From the NCBI RefSeq assembly GCF_004799325.1, contig NZ_SSMD01000003.1, forward strand, positions 186,001-250,000: 64,000 nucleotides of DNA, given 5' to 3'. The translations under genes were made by a program, and so were the position numbers. The DNA comes from Thalassobius vesicularis (GTDB lineage: Bacteria; Pseudomonadota; Alphaproteobacteria; Rhodobacterales; Rhodobacteraceae). The number at the start of each line of letters is the position of its first letter. The first letter of the stretch is position 1. Below, piece by piece: positions 19,082-29,281 of this stretch. Below the pieces are notes generated by a model that was not told the DNA's origin, ran no database searches, and saw only the letters and a list, made by a program, of their open reading frames with translations.

Positions 19082-20401
19082 CTAATTCCTTTGGGTTTCG
19101 GCGGCTTCCGAGGCAGAAATCACATCCTGCGCCCGAAGCCAAGGGGCAGAGCCGCGGGGCAGCAGCCCCTCGGCGCGTTTTGCGTGAATCAGCGCATCCC
19201 GGGGGCGCCCGATCAGGGCATAACGCTCGGCGGTGACGACCGAGGCCATGCCGGTTTGCTTGGTCTGGGCATAGGCCTGGGCCAGGTCGCGCAGCAGGGC
19301 GGCGTTGGTGTCATCCAGGCGCTGCGCCTTTTCCAGAATGGGGATGGCGGATTTGGGTTGCTTGGCCACCAGCAGCGCGCGGCCCAGCTGGCCCAGGATC
19401 AGCGCGTTGTCGGGGGCCAGTTGGCTGGCGGTTTTGCACGCGGCGACGGACGCCTGCGCCTTCAGGCTTTCCAGCAGGATCTGGCAGCGCAGGTCGTGCA
19501 CGTAGGCGTCTTTCGGGCGCTGTGCGACCAGCGCGTCGATGCGGGCCAGCGCGCCGGTGGTGTCCGAGTTGCGGTGATAGGCGACGGCCTCGCGCATCAG
19601 GCGGATATCCTCGGTCAGTGACGAGGGCGCGCGGCGCAGGGTCCATTTGGGCGGGCGTTCCCAGGCGGTCAGCTTGCCCTGGGCGCGTTCGAACCAGTAG
19701 TCGGCCTTGGGGTCGGGCTTGCCTGCGCGGGCGCCGGTCACCTGGGCCTGGATGGCGCGCAGTCGGTCGCGCGACAGCGGATGGGTGCGCGCGTAAGGGT
19801 CCTGGCGCAGTTCCGAGACCAGTTCCTGCCCGCGAAAGATGTCCAGCACCTGCAAGAACGCCTGCGGATCGGCCCCGGCGCCGGTCAGGTAGCGCAGGCC
19901 CGAGGCGTCGGCGGCGCTTTCCTCGGCGCGGGTATGGGCAAAGAACACCCGTTGCGCCGAGCCAGCCACGCCCAGCCCCAGCCCGCGCGCGGCGGCACTG
20001 TTGCCCGAGACGGCAGCGGCCGCGGCCAGCGCCATGCCCAGCCCGGCGATGGTGTTGGCGGCGCGCGCGTTGGCCATGCGGCGCGACAGGTGGCCGTTGG
20101 CGATATGCGCGGCCTCGTGCGCCAGCACCGATTGCAGCTGCGCGGCGCTGTCGAGCTTCATCATCAGCCCCGAAGTCACAAAGATGTGCCGGCTGTCCAC
20201 CACGAAGGCGTTATATCCGCTGTCATCCACCAGCAGCACCTGGATCGTGCCGGGCAGCCCCGCCGCCGCCAGGATCGGGCGAGCGAGCTGGCCCAGGGCG
20301 TTCTCGATATCGGCATCGCGCAGCAAGGTGACGGCGCGCGCGGGGGCGGCCATGCTCAGGACGGTCAGCAGGGTTGCGGCGATCCGGGGCAGGAGGTGCA
20401 T
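19082..20401 (-). CDS. Periplasmic M48 metalloprotease with TPR repeats (BepA-like)
   Basis: The 439-residue protein has a signal peptide ending near ARA (23), the zinc site HEAAH (His95, Glu96, His99) and the third ligand Glu in ESAADASGLRYL. TPR-like helices fill the C-terminal 200 residues. This architecture matches BepA/YfgC, which degrades or assists stalled outer-membrane proteins such as LptD. The next gene encodes a disulfide enzyme, fitting a joint role in outer-membrane quality control. It is divergent from the aminotransferase gene. Confidence 0.87.
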   Translation of the reverse strand: MHLLPRIAATLLTVLSMAAPARAVTLLRDADIENALGQLARPILAAAGLPGTIQVLLVDDSGYNAFVVDSRHIFVTSGLMMKLDSAAQLQSVLAHEAAHIANGHLSRRMANARAANTIAGLGMALAAAAAVSGNSAAARGLGLGVAGSAQRVFFAHTRAEESAADASGLRYLTGAGADPQAFLQVLDIFRGQELVSELRQDPYARTHPLSRDRLRAIQAQVTGARAGKPDPKADYWFERAQGKLTAWERPPKWTLRRAPSSLTEDIRLMREAVAYHRNSDTTGALARIDALVAQRPKDAYVHDLRCQILLESLKAQASVAACKTASQLAPDNALILGQLGRALLVAKQPKSAIPILEKAQRLDDTNAALLRDLAQAYAQTKQTGMASVVTAERYALIGRPRDALIHAKRAEGLLPRGSAPWLRAQDVISASEAAETQRN

Positions 20402-20460
20402 TGACGACAGGTCCGTTTCCTAGTGAATTGGCGGCTCTCGGGCAGTTTAGGAAGGTTGAG

Positions 20461-21609
20461 ATGCGGAACTCAAGGCGTGGCGAGGTTGATCCCTTTATTG
20501 TGATGGACGTGATGGAGGCCGCCCGTGCCGCCGAGGAGGCTGGCCGCCACATCATCCACATGGAAGTGGGCCAGCCCAGCACCCCCGCGCCCGAGGCCGC
20601 GCGCAACGCGCTGGTGGGCGCGATGGAGCAAGATGCGTTGGGCTATACGGTCGCCCTAGGCCTGCCCGCTCTGCGCAAGCGGATCGCGCGGATGTATCAG
20701 GATTGGTACGGGGTTGATCTGGATTGGAACCGGGTCGTGGTGACCTCTGGCTCGTCGGCTGCGTTCATCCTGGCGTTCACCGCGCTGTTCGATCAGGGCG
20801 CGCGGGTGGGAATCGGAGAGCCGGGCTATCCCTCGTACCGCCAGATCCTAAGCGCGCTGGACCTGGTGCCGGTGGGCCTGCCCGCCAGTGCCGAGAACCG
20901 GTTGCAACCCGTGCCCGCGGATTTCGAGGGGCTGGAACTGGACGGGCTGATGGTGGCGTCGCCGGCGAACCCGTCGGGCACGATGCTGGACCGCGCGGCG
21001 ATGGAGGCGCTGGTTGCGGCATGCCGTGCGGCGGGGACCACGTTCATCAGCGACGAGATTTACCACGGCATCGAGTATGACAAGAAGGCCGTGACCGCGC
21101 TGGAAGTGACGGATGACTGCTATGTCATCAATTCGTTCTCGAAGTATTTCAGCATGACCGGATGGCGCGTCGGCTGGATGGTGGTGCCGCCCGACCATGT
21201 CCGCCGGATCGAGCGGATCGCGCAGAACATGTTCATCTGCCCGCCCCACGCCAGCCAGGTCGTGGCGCTGCACGCGATGGATTGCGACGGCGAGTTGCAG
21301 GCGAACCTGCGGATTTACGCGAAAAACCGCGAGTTGATGCTGGAGGGGCTGCCCAAGGCCGGGTTCACGCGGATCGCGCCGCCGGACGGGGCGTTTTTCA
21401 TCTATGCGGATGTGAGCGAGTTGACCGACGACAGCCGTGCCTTTGCAGCCGAGATTCTGGAAAAGGCGGGGGTTGCGGTGACGCCGGGGTTGGATTTCGA
21501 TCAGGCGCGCGGGGCGGGGACGCTGCGGTTTTCCTATGCGCGCTCCACGGCGGATATCGAGGAAGGGCTGCGGCGACTGGCGCGCTTCATGGCGGAACGC
21601 GGTGCCTGA
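20461..21609 (+). CDS. Pyridoxal-phosphate aminotransferase, class I/II
   Basis: This 382-residue fold-type I aminotransferase has the PLP lysine in NSFSKYFSMTGWRVGW. The ASPANPSGTML loop and a C-terminal arginine in RFSYARS, used for the substrate carboxylate, are also present. It resembles aspartate/aromatic-type aminotransferases; the amino acid specificity cannot be read from the sequence. The ATG at 20461 follows AGGAAGG and gives a normal N terminus; an upstream in-frame ATG would overlap the divergent M48 gene region. Confidence 0.88.
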   Translation: MRNSRRGEVDPFIVMDVMEAARAAEEAGRHIIHMEVGQPSTPAPEAARNALVGAMEQDALGYTVALGLPALRKRIARMYQDWYGVDLDWNRVVVTSGSSAAFILAFTALFDQGARVGIGEPGYPSYRQILSALDLVPVGLPASAENRLQPVPADFEGLELDGLMVASPANPSGTMLDRAAMEALVAACRAAGTTFISDEIYHGIEYDKKAVTALEVTDDCYVINSFSKYFSMTGWRVGWMVVPPDHVRRIERIAQNMFICPPHASQVVALHAMDCDGELQANLRIYAKNRELMLEGLPKAGFTRIAPPDGAFFIYADVSELTDDSRAFAAEILEKAGVAVTPGLDFDQARGAGTLRFSYARSTADIEEGLRRLARFMAERGA

Positions 21610-21624
21610 GGCGGCGTCGGATTT

Positions 21625-21646
21625 GAGTATTTGGATCAGAAAGAAG
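21625..21646 (+). repeat. Intergenic A+G-rich box, GAGTATTT type
   Basis: The box begins GAGTATTT and ends TCAGAAAGAAG, 15 bases after the aminotransferase stop. Only three internal positions differ from the copies at 2181 and 59697. Its position argues that the downstream amidase starts at 21709 and not at the upstream in-frame ATG inside the box. Confidence 0.7.
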
Positions 21647-21708
21647 CAGGGGGCTGGGCAGGGCCCTCGGGCGTGCGTATGCTGCGGGCAAACAGCCGGG
21701 CAGGGCGG

Positions 21709-22929
21709 ATGAGCAGAGTTCTACGGGTATTGGTGGTGATGCTGGCGATCTGGCCGGCCTTGGTGCGTGCGCAGGAGCTGAGCGGGCTGGCGCGCGTCGA
21801 GGTGGGCCATTCGCAGATCAGCGATGGCTGGGGTGGCGGGCTGTCGGTGGAACTGGCGCTGAGCCAGGGCGTGCCATTCCGGGTGTTCACGCTGGATGAG
21901 CCGCGCCGGTTGGTGCTGGATTTCCGCGAGGTGGATTGGAACGGGGTCAGCAAGGATGTGTTGCTGAATGCCGATCGGGCGCTGGATCTGCGCTTTGGCG
22001 CGTTCCGGCCGGGCTGGTCGCGCATGGTGATCGATCTGGCCGCGCCGATGTTGCCCAAGACGGTCGAGATGAAGGTGGAGCCGGACAGCGGCAAGGCGCG
22101 GCTGGAGGTGCGGCTGGGCGAGGTGAGCGCTGAGGCGTTCGCGGCGGGCTCGGGCGCGCCGCATGATCCGCGTTGGGACCTGCCTGCGCCGTCGCTGGTA
22201 GCCACGTCGCAAGAGCGCGGGGACGGGCCGCTGGTGGTGGTGATCGACCCCGGCCATGGCGGGATCGACCCGGGCGCCGAGCGCGACGGGCTGTCGGAGA
22301 AAGACCTGATGCTGGCGTTTGCGCGGCAGTTGAAGGAGGTTCTGGTGCGCTCGGGGCGGTTCCAGGTGGTGCTGACGCGCGAGGATGACAGCTTTGTCAG
22401 CCTGGAGCGGCGCATCGCCATCGCCCATGAGGCGGGCGCGCATGTGTTCCTGTCGCTGCATGCCGATGCGCTGGCCGAGGGTAATGCCCGTGGGGCGACG
22501 CTGCACCTGCTGCGCGAGAGTGCGAGCGACGAGGCCAGCCAGCAGCTGGCCGAGCGGCATGACCGTGACGACATCCTGTCGGGGGTGGACCTGAGCGGGC
22601 AGGATGATGTTGTGGCCGGTATCCTGATGGACCTGGCGCGGCAGGAAACGCAGCCGCGGGCCGAGCGTCTGGCAGCGGCGGTGGTCAAGGGGTTGCGGGC
22701 GGCCAAGGTGCCGCTGAACTCGCGCCCGGTGCGGCATGCCTCGTTCTCGGTGCTGAAATCGGCGGATATTCCGTCGGTGTTGCTGGAGGTGGGATTCATG
22801 TCCTCGGAGCGGGATCTGAAGAACCTGGCCGATGCGAACTGGCGGCTGGAAACCGCCGCCGCGATCCGGGATTCGCTGCGCAAGTGGATGGACGAGGACG
22901 ACCGCCTGAAGGAACTGGTGCGGCGTTAA
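21709..22929 (+). CDS. amiC: N-acetylmuramoyl-L-alanine amidase (AMIN + Amidase_3)
   Basis: The 406-residue periplasmic protein has a signal peptide (MSRVLRVLVVMLAIWPALVRA) and an AMIN domain (about 25-130) that targets peptidoglycan at the division site. The zinc amidase domain follows, with IDPGHGGIDPGA, SLHADA and the catalytic Glu in LLEVGFMS. It removes stem peptides from glycan strands during daughter-cell separation. The start at 21709 was chosen for the signal peptide. It lies upstream of mrcA in the same direction, but mrcA has its own promoter. The symbol is by domain similarity. Confidence 0.92.
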   Translation: MSRVLRVLVVMLAIWPALVRAQELSGLARVEVGHSQISDGWGGGLSVELALSQGVPFRVFTLDEPRRLVLDFREVDWNGVSKDVLLNADRALDLRFGAFRPGWSRMVIDLAAPMLPKTVEMKVEPDSGKARLEVRLGEVSAEAFAAGSGAPHDPRWDLPAPSLVATSQERGDGPLVVVIDPGHGGIDPGAERDGLSEKDLMLAFARQLKEVLVRSGRFQVVLTREDDSFVSLERRIAIAHEAGAHVFLSLHADALAEGNARGATLHLLRESASDEASQQLAERHDRDDILSGVDLSGQDDVVAGILMDLARQETQPRAERLAAAVVKGLRAAKVPLNSRPVRHASFSVLKSADIPSVLLEVGFMSSERDLKNLADANWRLETAAAIRDSLRKWMDEDDRLKELVRR

Positions 22930-22988
22930 GGCGTTGGAACGGGGGCGGGACAGGGCGGCAAGTCACTGCCGGTTCAACGTAACTTGTT

Positions 22989-23017
22989 TTGACGCTAGCG
23001 GCCGTGACCAGTATAGA
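22989..23017 (+). promoter_or_regulatory. Sigma-70 promoter of mrcA
   Basis: TTGACG and TATAGA are separated by exactly 17 bases. The -10 ends 27 bases before the mrcA start. It is one of the best sigma-70-type matches in the window. Confidence 0.75.
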
Positions 23018-23044
23018 GACCCCAAAATCAGATAGGCGGTGGGC

Positions 23045-25591
23045 GTGATCAGGTTCATTCTTTCCTTTTTCGGGGCGATCTTCACGATGGTGACCCTGGG
23101 GCTGGCTGTTGTGGCCATCTCGATCGGGGCGATCTTCTGGATCTATGGGCGCGACCTGCCCAGCCACGAAAGCCTGGCGCAGTACAAGCCGCCGACCATC
23201 AGCCGCATCTATTCCGGCGAAGGCCAGATCATCGACGAATTCGCCAAGGAGCGCCGCCTGTTCGCGCCCTCGGACGAGATTCCGGACCTGGTAAAGCAGG
23301 CGTTCATCAGCGCCGAGGACAAGAATTTCTATACCCACAAGGGGTATGACGCGGGGGGCATGGTCTCGGCCGCGGTGGATGCGGTGAAATCGCGCGGCAA
23401 GAACGTGCGCGGGGCGTCCACGATCACCCAGCAGGTGATGAAGAACTTCCTTCTGGGCGGCGAGCGCAAGATCGAGCGCAAGATCAAGGAAATCATCCTG
23501 GCCACCCGCCTTGAGGAAACGCTGCCCAAGGACAAGATCCTGGAGCTGTACCTGAACGAGATCTTCCTGGGGCAGAACTCCTACGGGGTGTCGGCGGCGG
23601 CGCAGACCTATTTCAACAAGACCCTGAGCGAGCTGGCCCCGCATGAGGCGGCGATGCTGGCCTCGATGCCCAAGGCGCCGTCGGATTACCACCCGGTGCG
23701 CAATGCCGAAAAGCTGCTGACCCGCCGCAACTACGTGCTGCGCGAGATGAAAGAGAACGGCTATATCACAGCCGCGGTCTATGAGGCCGAGGTGAAAGCG
23801 CCGCTGCGCTCGGTCCAGAACGGCGATTTCGAAAGCTTCAAGACGGCGCTGCCGCCGCGCGACTATTTCACCGACGAAATCCGCCGCCAGCTGTCCGAGG
23901 AATTCGGCGAGGGCGAGTTTTTCACCGGTGGTCTGACCGTGCGCGCGACGCTGGACCCGGATTTGCAGGTGGATGCCGCCAATGCGCTGCGCCGTGGGCT
24001 GGAGAGCTATGACCGCGAGCGTGGCGTCTGGACCGGCACCGGCAAGTCGCTGCCCGCCGAGGCTCTGAAATCCGATGCCGCCTGGCGCGAGGCGCTGGCC
24101 GCCGTCGAGGTGCCGCGTGACATCACGCTGGACGGGCAATGGTATCCGGCCGTGGTGCTGGAAATCGGCAAGACCGACGCGCGCATCGGGATCGAAGGCG
24201 TGATGTCGAACCAGCCGCAATGGATTGAGGCCAAAGATGTCACCTGGGCCCGCAAGCGCGGCGAGGACGGCAAGCTGACCAAGAAGGCCAAGACGGCGGG
24301 CGATCTGCTGTTGGTGGGCGATGTCGTGCTGGTGCGCGCGCTGGCCGACAAAGAGGGTAAGTTCGTCCGCTGGACGCTGCGCCAGGTGCCAGAGGTGCAG
24401 GGCGCCTTCATGGCGATGGACGTGAACACCGGCCGCGTGATCGCGATGCAGGGCGGGTTCAGCTATCAGGACTCGGTCTTCAACCGCGCCACGCAGGCGA
24501 TGCGTCAGCCGGGGTCGAGCTTCAAGCCGTTCGTCTATGCCTCGGCGCTGGACAGCGGCTATAGCCCCGCCACAATCGTGATCGACGCACCGATCGAGGT
24601 GAACACCCCGCAGGGTCTGTGGCGGCCCAAGAACTCGTCCAACGAATATTACGGCCCGACGCCGCTGCGGACCGGGATCGAGAAGTCGCGGAACCTGATG
24701 ACCATCCGTCTGGCGCAAGAGGTCGGCATGGATGTCGTCGCCCGCTACGCCGAGAAATTCGGTGTCTACGACCACATGGGGCAGTATCTGGCGAACTCGC
24801 TGGGCTCGGATGAAACCACGCTGTTCCGCATGGTTGCCGCCTACGCCATGTTCGCCAACGGTGGCGAGCGGGTGGAGCCGACGCTGGTCGACCGCGTGCA
24901 GGACCGCTACGGCAAGACGATCTACCGCCATGACAAGCGCACCTGCACCGATTGCGCCGATCCCAGCCTGCCCGCTGGCGAAAGCCCGCATGTCGTGTCC
25001 AACCGCGAGCGGGTGATGGATGCGATCACCGCGTATCAGCTGACCTCGATGATGCAGGGCGTGGTGCAGCGCGGGACGGCGGCTGGCATCGTGAACCTGG
25101 GCGTGCCCACCGCGGGCAAGACCGGCACCACCAACGACGCCAAGGACGTGTGGTTCGTCGGCTTCACCAGCAATATCGTGGCGGGCTGCTATATCGGTTT
25201 TGACCAGCCGCGCGGTCTGGGTCGGGGTTCCTACGGTGGCACCATGTGCGGCCCGGTGTTCCAGGAGTTCATGAAGAAGGCCACCGCGAAATACGGCGGC
25301 GGCAAGTTCCGCGTGCCCCCCGGCGGCCATTTCATCAAGATCGACCGTTTCACCGGTGCGCGCCTGCCCGATGACGAAACCGGCGATTACGTTGTGGCCG
25401 AGTATTTCCGGGACGGCGAAGAGCCGATCTTTGGCATTACCTATGACGGTGGTTTCGGCATGGGGGCGAACCTGCCGCTGGTCAAGGAGATCCAGGAAGG
25501 CTCGCAAGAGGTGACGACCTCGACCGGCCAGAAGGCCGTTGTGGGACCGAAGGCCAGCTTTGGCTCGGTCTCGTCGGGCGGCCTGTATTAA
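23045..25591 (+). CDS. mrcA: Penicillin-binding protein 1A (class A PBP)
   Basis: This bifunctional peptidoglycan synthase has 848 residues. A membrane anchor lies at about 8-34. The glycosyltransferase domain (about 55-230) has Glu91 in SAEDKNFYTHKG, and an OB-like insert lies at about 330-440. The transpeptidase domain has nucleophile Ser491 (SSFK), SRN in EKSRNLM, and Lys692 in KTGTT. It polymerises glycan and cross-links it. The GTG at 23045 has AGGCGGTGG before it and gives the usual MIRF-type start; an in-frame GTG lies two codons earlier. Confidence 0.96.
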   Translation: MIRFILSFFGAIFTMVTLGLAVVAISIGAIFWIYGRDLPSHESLAQYKPPTISRIYSGEGQIIDEFAKERRLFAPSDEIPDLVKQAFISAEDKNFYTHKGYDAGGMVSAAVDAVKSRGKNVRGASTITQQVMKNFLLGGERKIERKIKEIILATRLEETLPKDKILELYLNEIFLGQNSYGVSAAAQTYFNKTLSELAPHEAAMLASMPKAPSDYHPVRNAEKLLTRRNYVLREMKENGYITAAVYEAEVKAPLRSVQNGDFESFKTALPPRDYFTDEIRRQLSEEFGEGEFFTGGLTVRATLDPDLQVDAANALRRGLESYDRERGVWTGTGKSLPAEALKSDAAWREALAAVEVPRDITLDGQWYPAVVLEIGKTDARIGIEGVMSNQPQWIEAKDVTWARKRGEDGKLTKKAKTAGDLLLVGDVVLVRALADKEGKFVRWTLRQVPEVQGAFMAMDVNTGRVIAMQGGFSYQDSVFNRATQAMRQPGSSFKPFVYASALDSGYSPATIVIDAPIEVNTPQGLWRPKNSSNEYYGPTPLRTGIEKSRNLMTIRLAQEVGMDVVARYAEKFGVYDHMGQYLANSLGSDETTLFRMVAAYAMFANGGERVEPTLVDRVQDRYGKTIYRHDKRTCTDCADPSLPAGESPHVVSNRERVMDAITAYQLTSMMQGVVQRGTAAGIVNLGVPTAGKTGTTNDAKDVWFVGFTSNIVAGCYIGFDQPRGLGRGSYGGTMCGPVFQEFMKKATAKYGGGKFRVPPGGHFIKIDRFTGARLPDDETGDYVVAEYFRDGEEPIFGITYDGGFGMGANLPLVKEIQEGSQEVTTSTGQKAVVGPKASFGSVSSGGLY

Positions 25592-25678
25592 CACCCTTCG
25601 ATCTGCAGCGCCCCGCCTTGCCCCGGCAGGCGGGGTAAGCTATCACGCAAGCCGGACTTGAAAGGATCGGACAGACCC

Positions 25679-26806
25679 ATGCGCGCAGAGGTTCAGAACA
25701 CGGTTGCCGCCATCGAGAAATCGCTTGCCCTGCTGCGGCAGCGGATGAACTGGGAAACCGTGAAATACCGGCTGGAGGAATTCGACGCCCGCGTCGAGGA
25801 CCCGACCCTGTGGAACGATCCCGAGGGCGCGCAGAAACTGATGCGCGAACGTCAGCTGCTGCTGGACGCCTATACCGGCCATAACGAGATGAAGCAGGAA
25901 CTGGCCGACAACATCGAGCTGATCGAACTGGGCGAGATGGAGGACGACAAGGGCGTCGTCAAAGAGGCCGAGGACGCCATCAAGGCGCTGGCCAAGAAAG
26001 CCGCCGAGAAAGAGCTGGAGGCGCTGCTGGATGGCGAGGCCGATGGCTCGGACACGTTCCTTGAGATCAACTCGGGCGCGGGTGGCACGGAATCGTGCGA
26101 CTGGGCCTCGATCCTGGCGCGGATGTATGTCCGCTGGGCCGAGAAAAAGGGCTATGAGGTCGAGCTGCAGTCGATCAACTACGGCGAAGAGGCGGGGATC
26201 AAATCCGCCGCCTACAAGATTTCCGGCCACAACGCCTATGGCTGGCTGAAGTCGGAATCGGGCGTGCACCGTCTGGTGCGAATCTCGCCCTATGACTCGT
26301 CGGCGCGTCGGCACACCTCGTTCAGCTCGGTCTGGGTCTACCCGGTGGTGGACGACAACATCGAGATCGAGGTGAACCCCAGCGACATCCGCATCGACAC
26401 CTACCGCTCGTCCGGTGCCGGTGGTCAGCACGTGAACACCACCGACTCGGCCGTGCGGATCACGCACATTCCGACCGGGATCGTGGTGACGTCCTCGGAA
26501 AAATCGCAGCACCAGAACCGTGATATCGCCATGAAGGCGCTGAAATCGCGCCTGTACCAGATGGAGCTGGACCGCCGGAACGCCGCGATCAACGCCGCGC
26601 ACGAGGCCAAGGGCGACGCCGGTTGGGGCAACCAGATCCGTTCCTACGTGTTGCAGCCCTACCAGATGGTCAAAGACCTGCGGACGGGGTTCGAAACCTC
26701 GGACACCGCGGGCGTGCTGGACGGCGATCTGGACGGGCTGATGGCCGCCACGCTGGCCATGCAGGTCTCGGGCAAATCCCGCGCCGAGGCGAATGCCGAG
26801 GATTGA
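25679..26806 (+). CDS. prfB: Peptide chain release factor 2
   Basis: RF2 ends translation at UGA and UAA. The 375-residue protein has the GGQ motif at 248-250 (SGAGGQHVN). The stop-codon recognition tripeptide is SPY at 203-205, where Escherichia coli has SPF; SPY is usual in alphaproteobacteria. The reading frame is continuous, so the autoregulatory +1 frameshift of many bacterial prfB genes is absent. AAAGGA precedes the chosen ATG. It follows mrcA by 87 bases. Confidence 0.97.
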   Translation: MRAEVQNTVAAIEKSLALLRQRMNWETVKYRLEEFDARVEDPTLWNDPEGAQKLMRERQLLLDAYTGHNEMKQELADNIELIELGEMEDDKGVVKEAEDAIKALAKKAAEKELEALLDGEADGSDTFLEINSGAGGTESCDWASILARMYVRWAEKKGYEVELQSINYGEEAGIKSAAYKISGHNAYGWLKSESGVHRLVRISPYDSSARRHTSFSSVWVYPVVDDNIEIEVNPSDIRIDTYRSSGAGGQHVNTTDSAVRITHIPTGIVVTSSEKSQHQNRDIAMKALKSRLYQMELDRRNAAINAAHEAKGDAGWGNQIRSYVLQPYQMVKDLRTGFETSDTAGVLDGDLDGLMAATLAMQVSGKSRAEANAED

Positions 26807-26879
26807 TCCCGGGCGTGAAATACGAAATCGTCGGACGGGCAGGGGGAAACCTCTGCCCGTTTGCTTTGGGAGGGGTGGA

Positions 26880-28289
26880 ATGGATTTGCTGAATCGCGAC
26901 GCGCTGGCGCTGTCGGGGATGATTGAACGGCGCGAGGTCAGCGCCGCCGAGGTGATGCAGGCGACGCTGGCGCAGATCGCGGCGTGGAACGGGGCGGTCA
27001 ACGCGATCGTCTCGATGCCCGACGAGGATACGCTGATGGCGATGGCGCATGAGGCCGACGCCACCCCGCGCAAGGGCTGGATGCACGGGCTGCCGCTGGC
27101 GGTGAAGGATCTGTCGAATGCGAAGGGGCTGGAGACGTCCTTTGGCTCGCCGCTTTTCACGGGGCAGGTGGCGGCTGGGGATGACCTGTTCGTCGCCCGG
27201 ATGCGCGCGGCGGGGGCGCTGATCATCGGCAAGACCAATGTCCCCGAGTTCGGGCTGGGCAGCCACACCTACAACCCGGTGCACGGGCCGACCCTGAACC
27301 CCTATGACACCGGGCGCAGTGCCGGGGGATCGTCCGGCGGGGCGGCCGTGGCGCTGGCGACGCGGATGCTGCCGGTGGCTGATGGGTCCGACATGATGGG
27401 CAGCCTGCGCAACCCGGCGGGGTGGTGCAATGTCTACGGGTTCCGGCCCAGCTGGGGACGCGTGCCGTCCGAGCCGCTGGGGGATATGTTCCTGCACACG
27501 ATGTCGACAAACGGCCCGATGGGGCGCAGCCCGGCGGATATCGCGGCGCTGTTGCAGGTGCAGCAGGGGTGGGACGCGCGTCAGCCCTTCGGGTTGGCCT
27601 CGGATGCGATGGCGCCGCTGGAGGTGCCGGTGCAGGGTCGCCGGATCGCGTGGCTGGCCGACTGGGACGGCGCCTATGCGATGGAGCCGGGCATTCTGGA
27701 GCTGTGCGAGGCGGCCTTGCAGGTGTTCCGCGATCTGGGTGTGCATGTGGACCTGATCCAGGCCCCATTCCCGGCCGAGAAGATCTGGGAGGCCTGGCAA
27801 ACCCTGCGCTGGTTCGCGATGGCCGGCAAGTTCGCGCCGCTGCATGCCCAGCCGCGCACCAAGGCCATGCTGAAACCCGACGCCGTGTGGGAGATCGAAA
27901 GCGGCCTGACCCTGAGCGCCATGCAGGTGCACCGGGCCAGCGCGCTGCGCTCCGAATGGTTCCGCGCCGCTGCCGACCTGTTCACCCGTTACGACGCGCT
28001 GGCGTTGCCCACCGCGCAGGTCTGGCCCTTCCCGGTCGAATGGACCAGCCCCGCCCATATCGGCGCGCGCCAGATGGACACCTATCACCGCTGGATGGAG
28101 GTCGTGATCCCCGCCAGCCTGCTGGGTCTGCCCGCATTGGCGATCCCGGCCGGGTTCGGCGCAAACGGCTTGCCGATGGGGCTGCAACTGATCGGGGCCG
28201 CGCGAAACGACCTGGGCGTGCTGCAACTGGGGCACGCATACCACGCCGCCACCGAATGGCCGAACAAAATGCCCCCACGGCAACCGTGA
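26880..28289 (+). CDS. Amidase signature family hydrolase
   Basis: The 469-residue protein has the Ser-cisSer-Lys triad region: Lys in LAVKDLSN, the glycine/serine loop SAGGSSGGAAVALA, and the nucleophile serine in GSDMMGSLRNPAG. The usual GSDTGGS is changed to GSDMMGS, but the serine is kept. The substrate is unknown; members split amides ranging from aryl amides to malonamate. The start at 26880 is preceded by GGGAGGGGTGG; a longer in-frame version lacks such a site. It follows prfB in the same direction. Confidence 0.86.
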   Translation: MDLLNRDALALSGMIERREVSAAEVMQATLAQIAAWNGAVNAIVSMPDEDTLMAMAHEADATPRKGWMHGLPLAVKDLSNAKGLETSFGSPLFTGQVAAGDDLFVARMRAAGALIIGKTNVPEFGLGSHTYNPVHGPTLNPYDTGRSAGGSSGGAAVALATRMLPVADGSDMMGSLRNPAGWCNVYGFRPSWGRVPSEPLGDMFLHTMSTNGPMGRSPADIAALLQVQQGWDARQPFGLASDAMAPLEVPVQGRRIAWLADWDGAYAMEPGILELCEAALQVFRDLGVHVDLIQAPFPAEKIWEAWQTLRWFAMAGKFAPLHAQPRTKAMLKPDAVWEIESGLTLSAMQVHRASALRSEWFRAAADLFTRYDALALPTAQVWPFPVEWTSPAHIGARQMDTYHRWMEVVIPASLLGLPALAIPAGFGANGLPMGLQLIGAARNDLGVLQLGHAYHAATEWPNKMPPRQP

Positions 28290-28360
28290 CGCTTGATTTT
28301 CAGCGCAAAACCCGCTCCCATACTTAACAAAATAAGAATATATCGCTTTGGGAGGAGTGA

Positions 28361-29143
28361 ATGCCCTACGTGCTGGAGCACGGGGCGCCCGAGTTCGGGC
28401 GTGCCAGTTTTGCCATGCTGAAAGAGGCCCTGCGCCGCGCCTGGGCGGATATGAAACGCGCGCCGGGGTTCGGTTTCGTGTTTTCGTCCGTCTACGTGGT
28501 TCTGGGGCTGATCTTTGCCTGGGTGACCTTTGCCACCGGGAAAACCTATTGGCTGGTCTTCGCCGCCGTCGGTTTCCCTCTGCTCGGCCCGTTCGCCGCG
28601 GTCGGCCTTTATGAGGTCAGCCGCCGCATCCAGCAGGGCCGGGCGATGGACCTGTACCAAATTTTCGGCGTGATCGCGAAACAGTCGAAACGGCAGCTGC
28701 CCTCGATCTGCGCCATCGTAATTTTCATGTTCCTGTTCTGGTTTTTCATCGCGCATATGATCTTTGCGCTGTTCATGGGCCTCAGCACGATGACCAATGT
28801 CAGCACCTCGTACGAGGTGTTCCTGACCGGCAACGGGCTGATGATGCTGATCGTCGGCACCATCGTCGGCGCGGGCTTTGCGCTGTTGCTGTACATGATC
28901 ACCGTGATCAGCCTGCCGATGCTGCTGGACCGCGAGGTCGATTTCGTCACCGCCATGATCACCAGCTTCCAGACCGTTGCGCGCAACCCGGTGCCGATGC
29001 TGGCCTGGGCGGCCTTCGTCGGCACGGTCACCTTCATCGGGATGATGCCGTGGTTCCTGGGCCTCTACGTGGTGCTGCCGCTGCTGGGGCATGCGACCTG
29101 GCACCTCTATCACCTGCTGATCGAGGCCGCCGAGGCCGAGTGA
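28361..29143 (+). CDS. DUF2189 integral membrane protein
   Basis: This 260-residue protein has about six hydrophobic helices: around 41-60, 65-85, 118-140, 155-185, 200-220 and 224-245. It has the typical layout of DUF2189 proteins of alphaproteobacteria, with the conserved [17 protein letters not shown] stretch after the second helix. Some relatives are placed near cytochrome oxidase or tRNA genes, but no function is established. GGGAGGAGTGA directly precedes the ATG. The upstream 70 bases hold an AT-rich stretch suited to a promoter. Confidence 0.85.
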   Translation: MPYVLEHGAPEFGRASFAMLKEALRRAWADMKRAPGFGFVFSSVYVVLGLIFAWVTFATGKTYWLVFAAVGFPLLGPFAAVGLYEVSRRIQQGRAMDLYQIFGVIAKQSKRQLPSICAIVIFMFLFWFFIAHMIFALFMGLSTMTNVSTSYEVFLTGNGLMMLIVGTIVGAGFALLLYMITVISLPMLLDREVDFVTAMITSFQTVARNPVPMLAWAAFVGTVTFIGMMPWFLGLYVVLPLLGHATWHLYHLLIEAAEAE

Positions 29144-29173
29144 ACACCCATAAGTTGTTGATCCGAGGCAACG

Positions 29174-29194
29174 GCACGGCCTGCCGGGCCGTGC
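29174..29194. other. Stem-loop after the DUF2189 gene
   Basis: A perfect 8-bp stem GCACGGCC/GGCCGTGC has a 5-base loop and no T-run. It probably stabilises the 3' end of the upstream transcript or weakly terminates it. Confidence 0.45.
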
Positions 29195-29281
29195 TATCCT
29201 AAGGCTGACGCAATGGTTAACGATTTGCGTTGTTTGATGTGAAACCGTCATTTCAGAAGCCTTGAGGAGGAGGAAGACGAA

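Noticed and set aside
22796-25594. Open minus-strand frame of 932 codons opposite mrcA
   Set aside because: It has no recognisable domain or ribosome-binding site. It is a codon-bias shadow of the penicillin-binding protein gene.
25679-25800. Programmed +1 frameshift in prfB
   Set aside because: The RF2 frame is continuous from the chosen ATG through the GGQ motif, with no in-frame UGA near codon 25.
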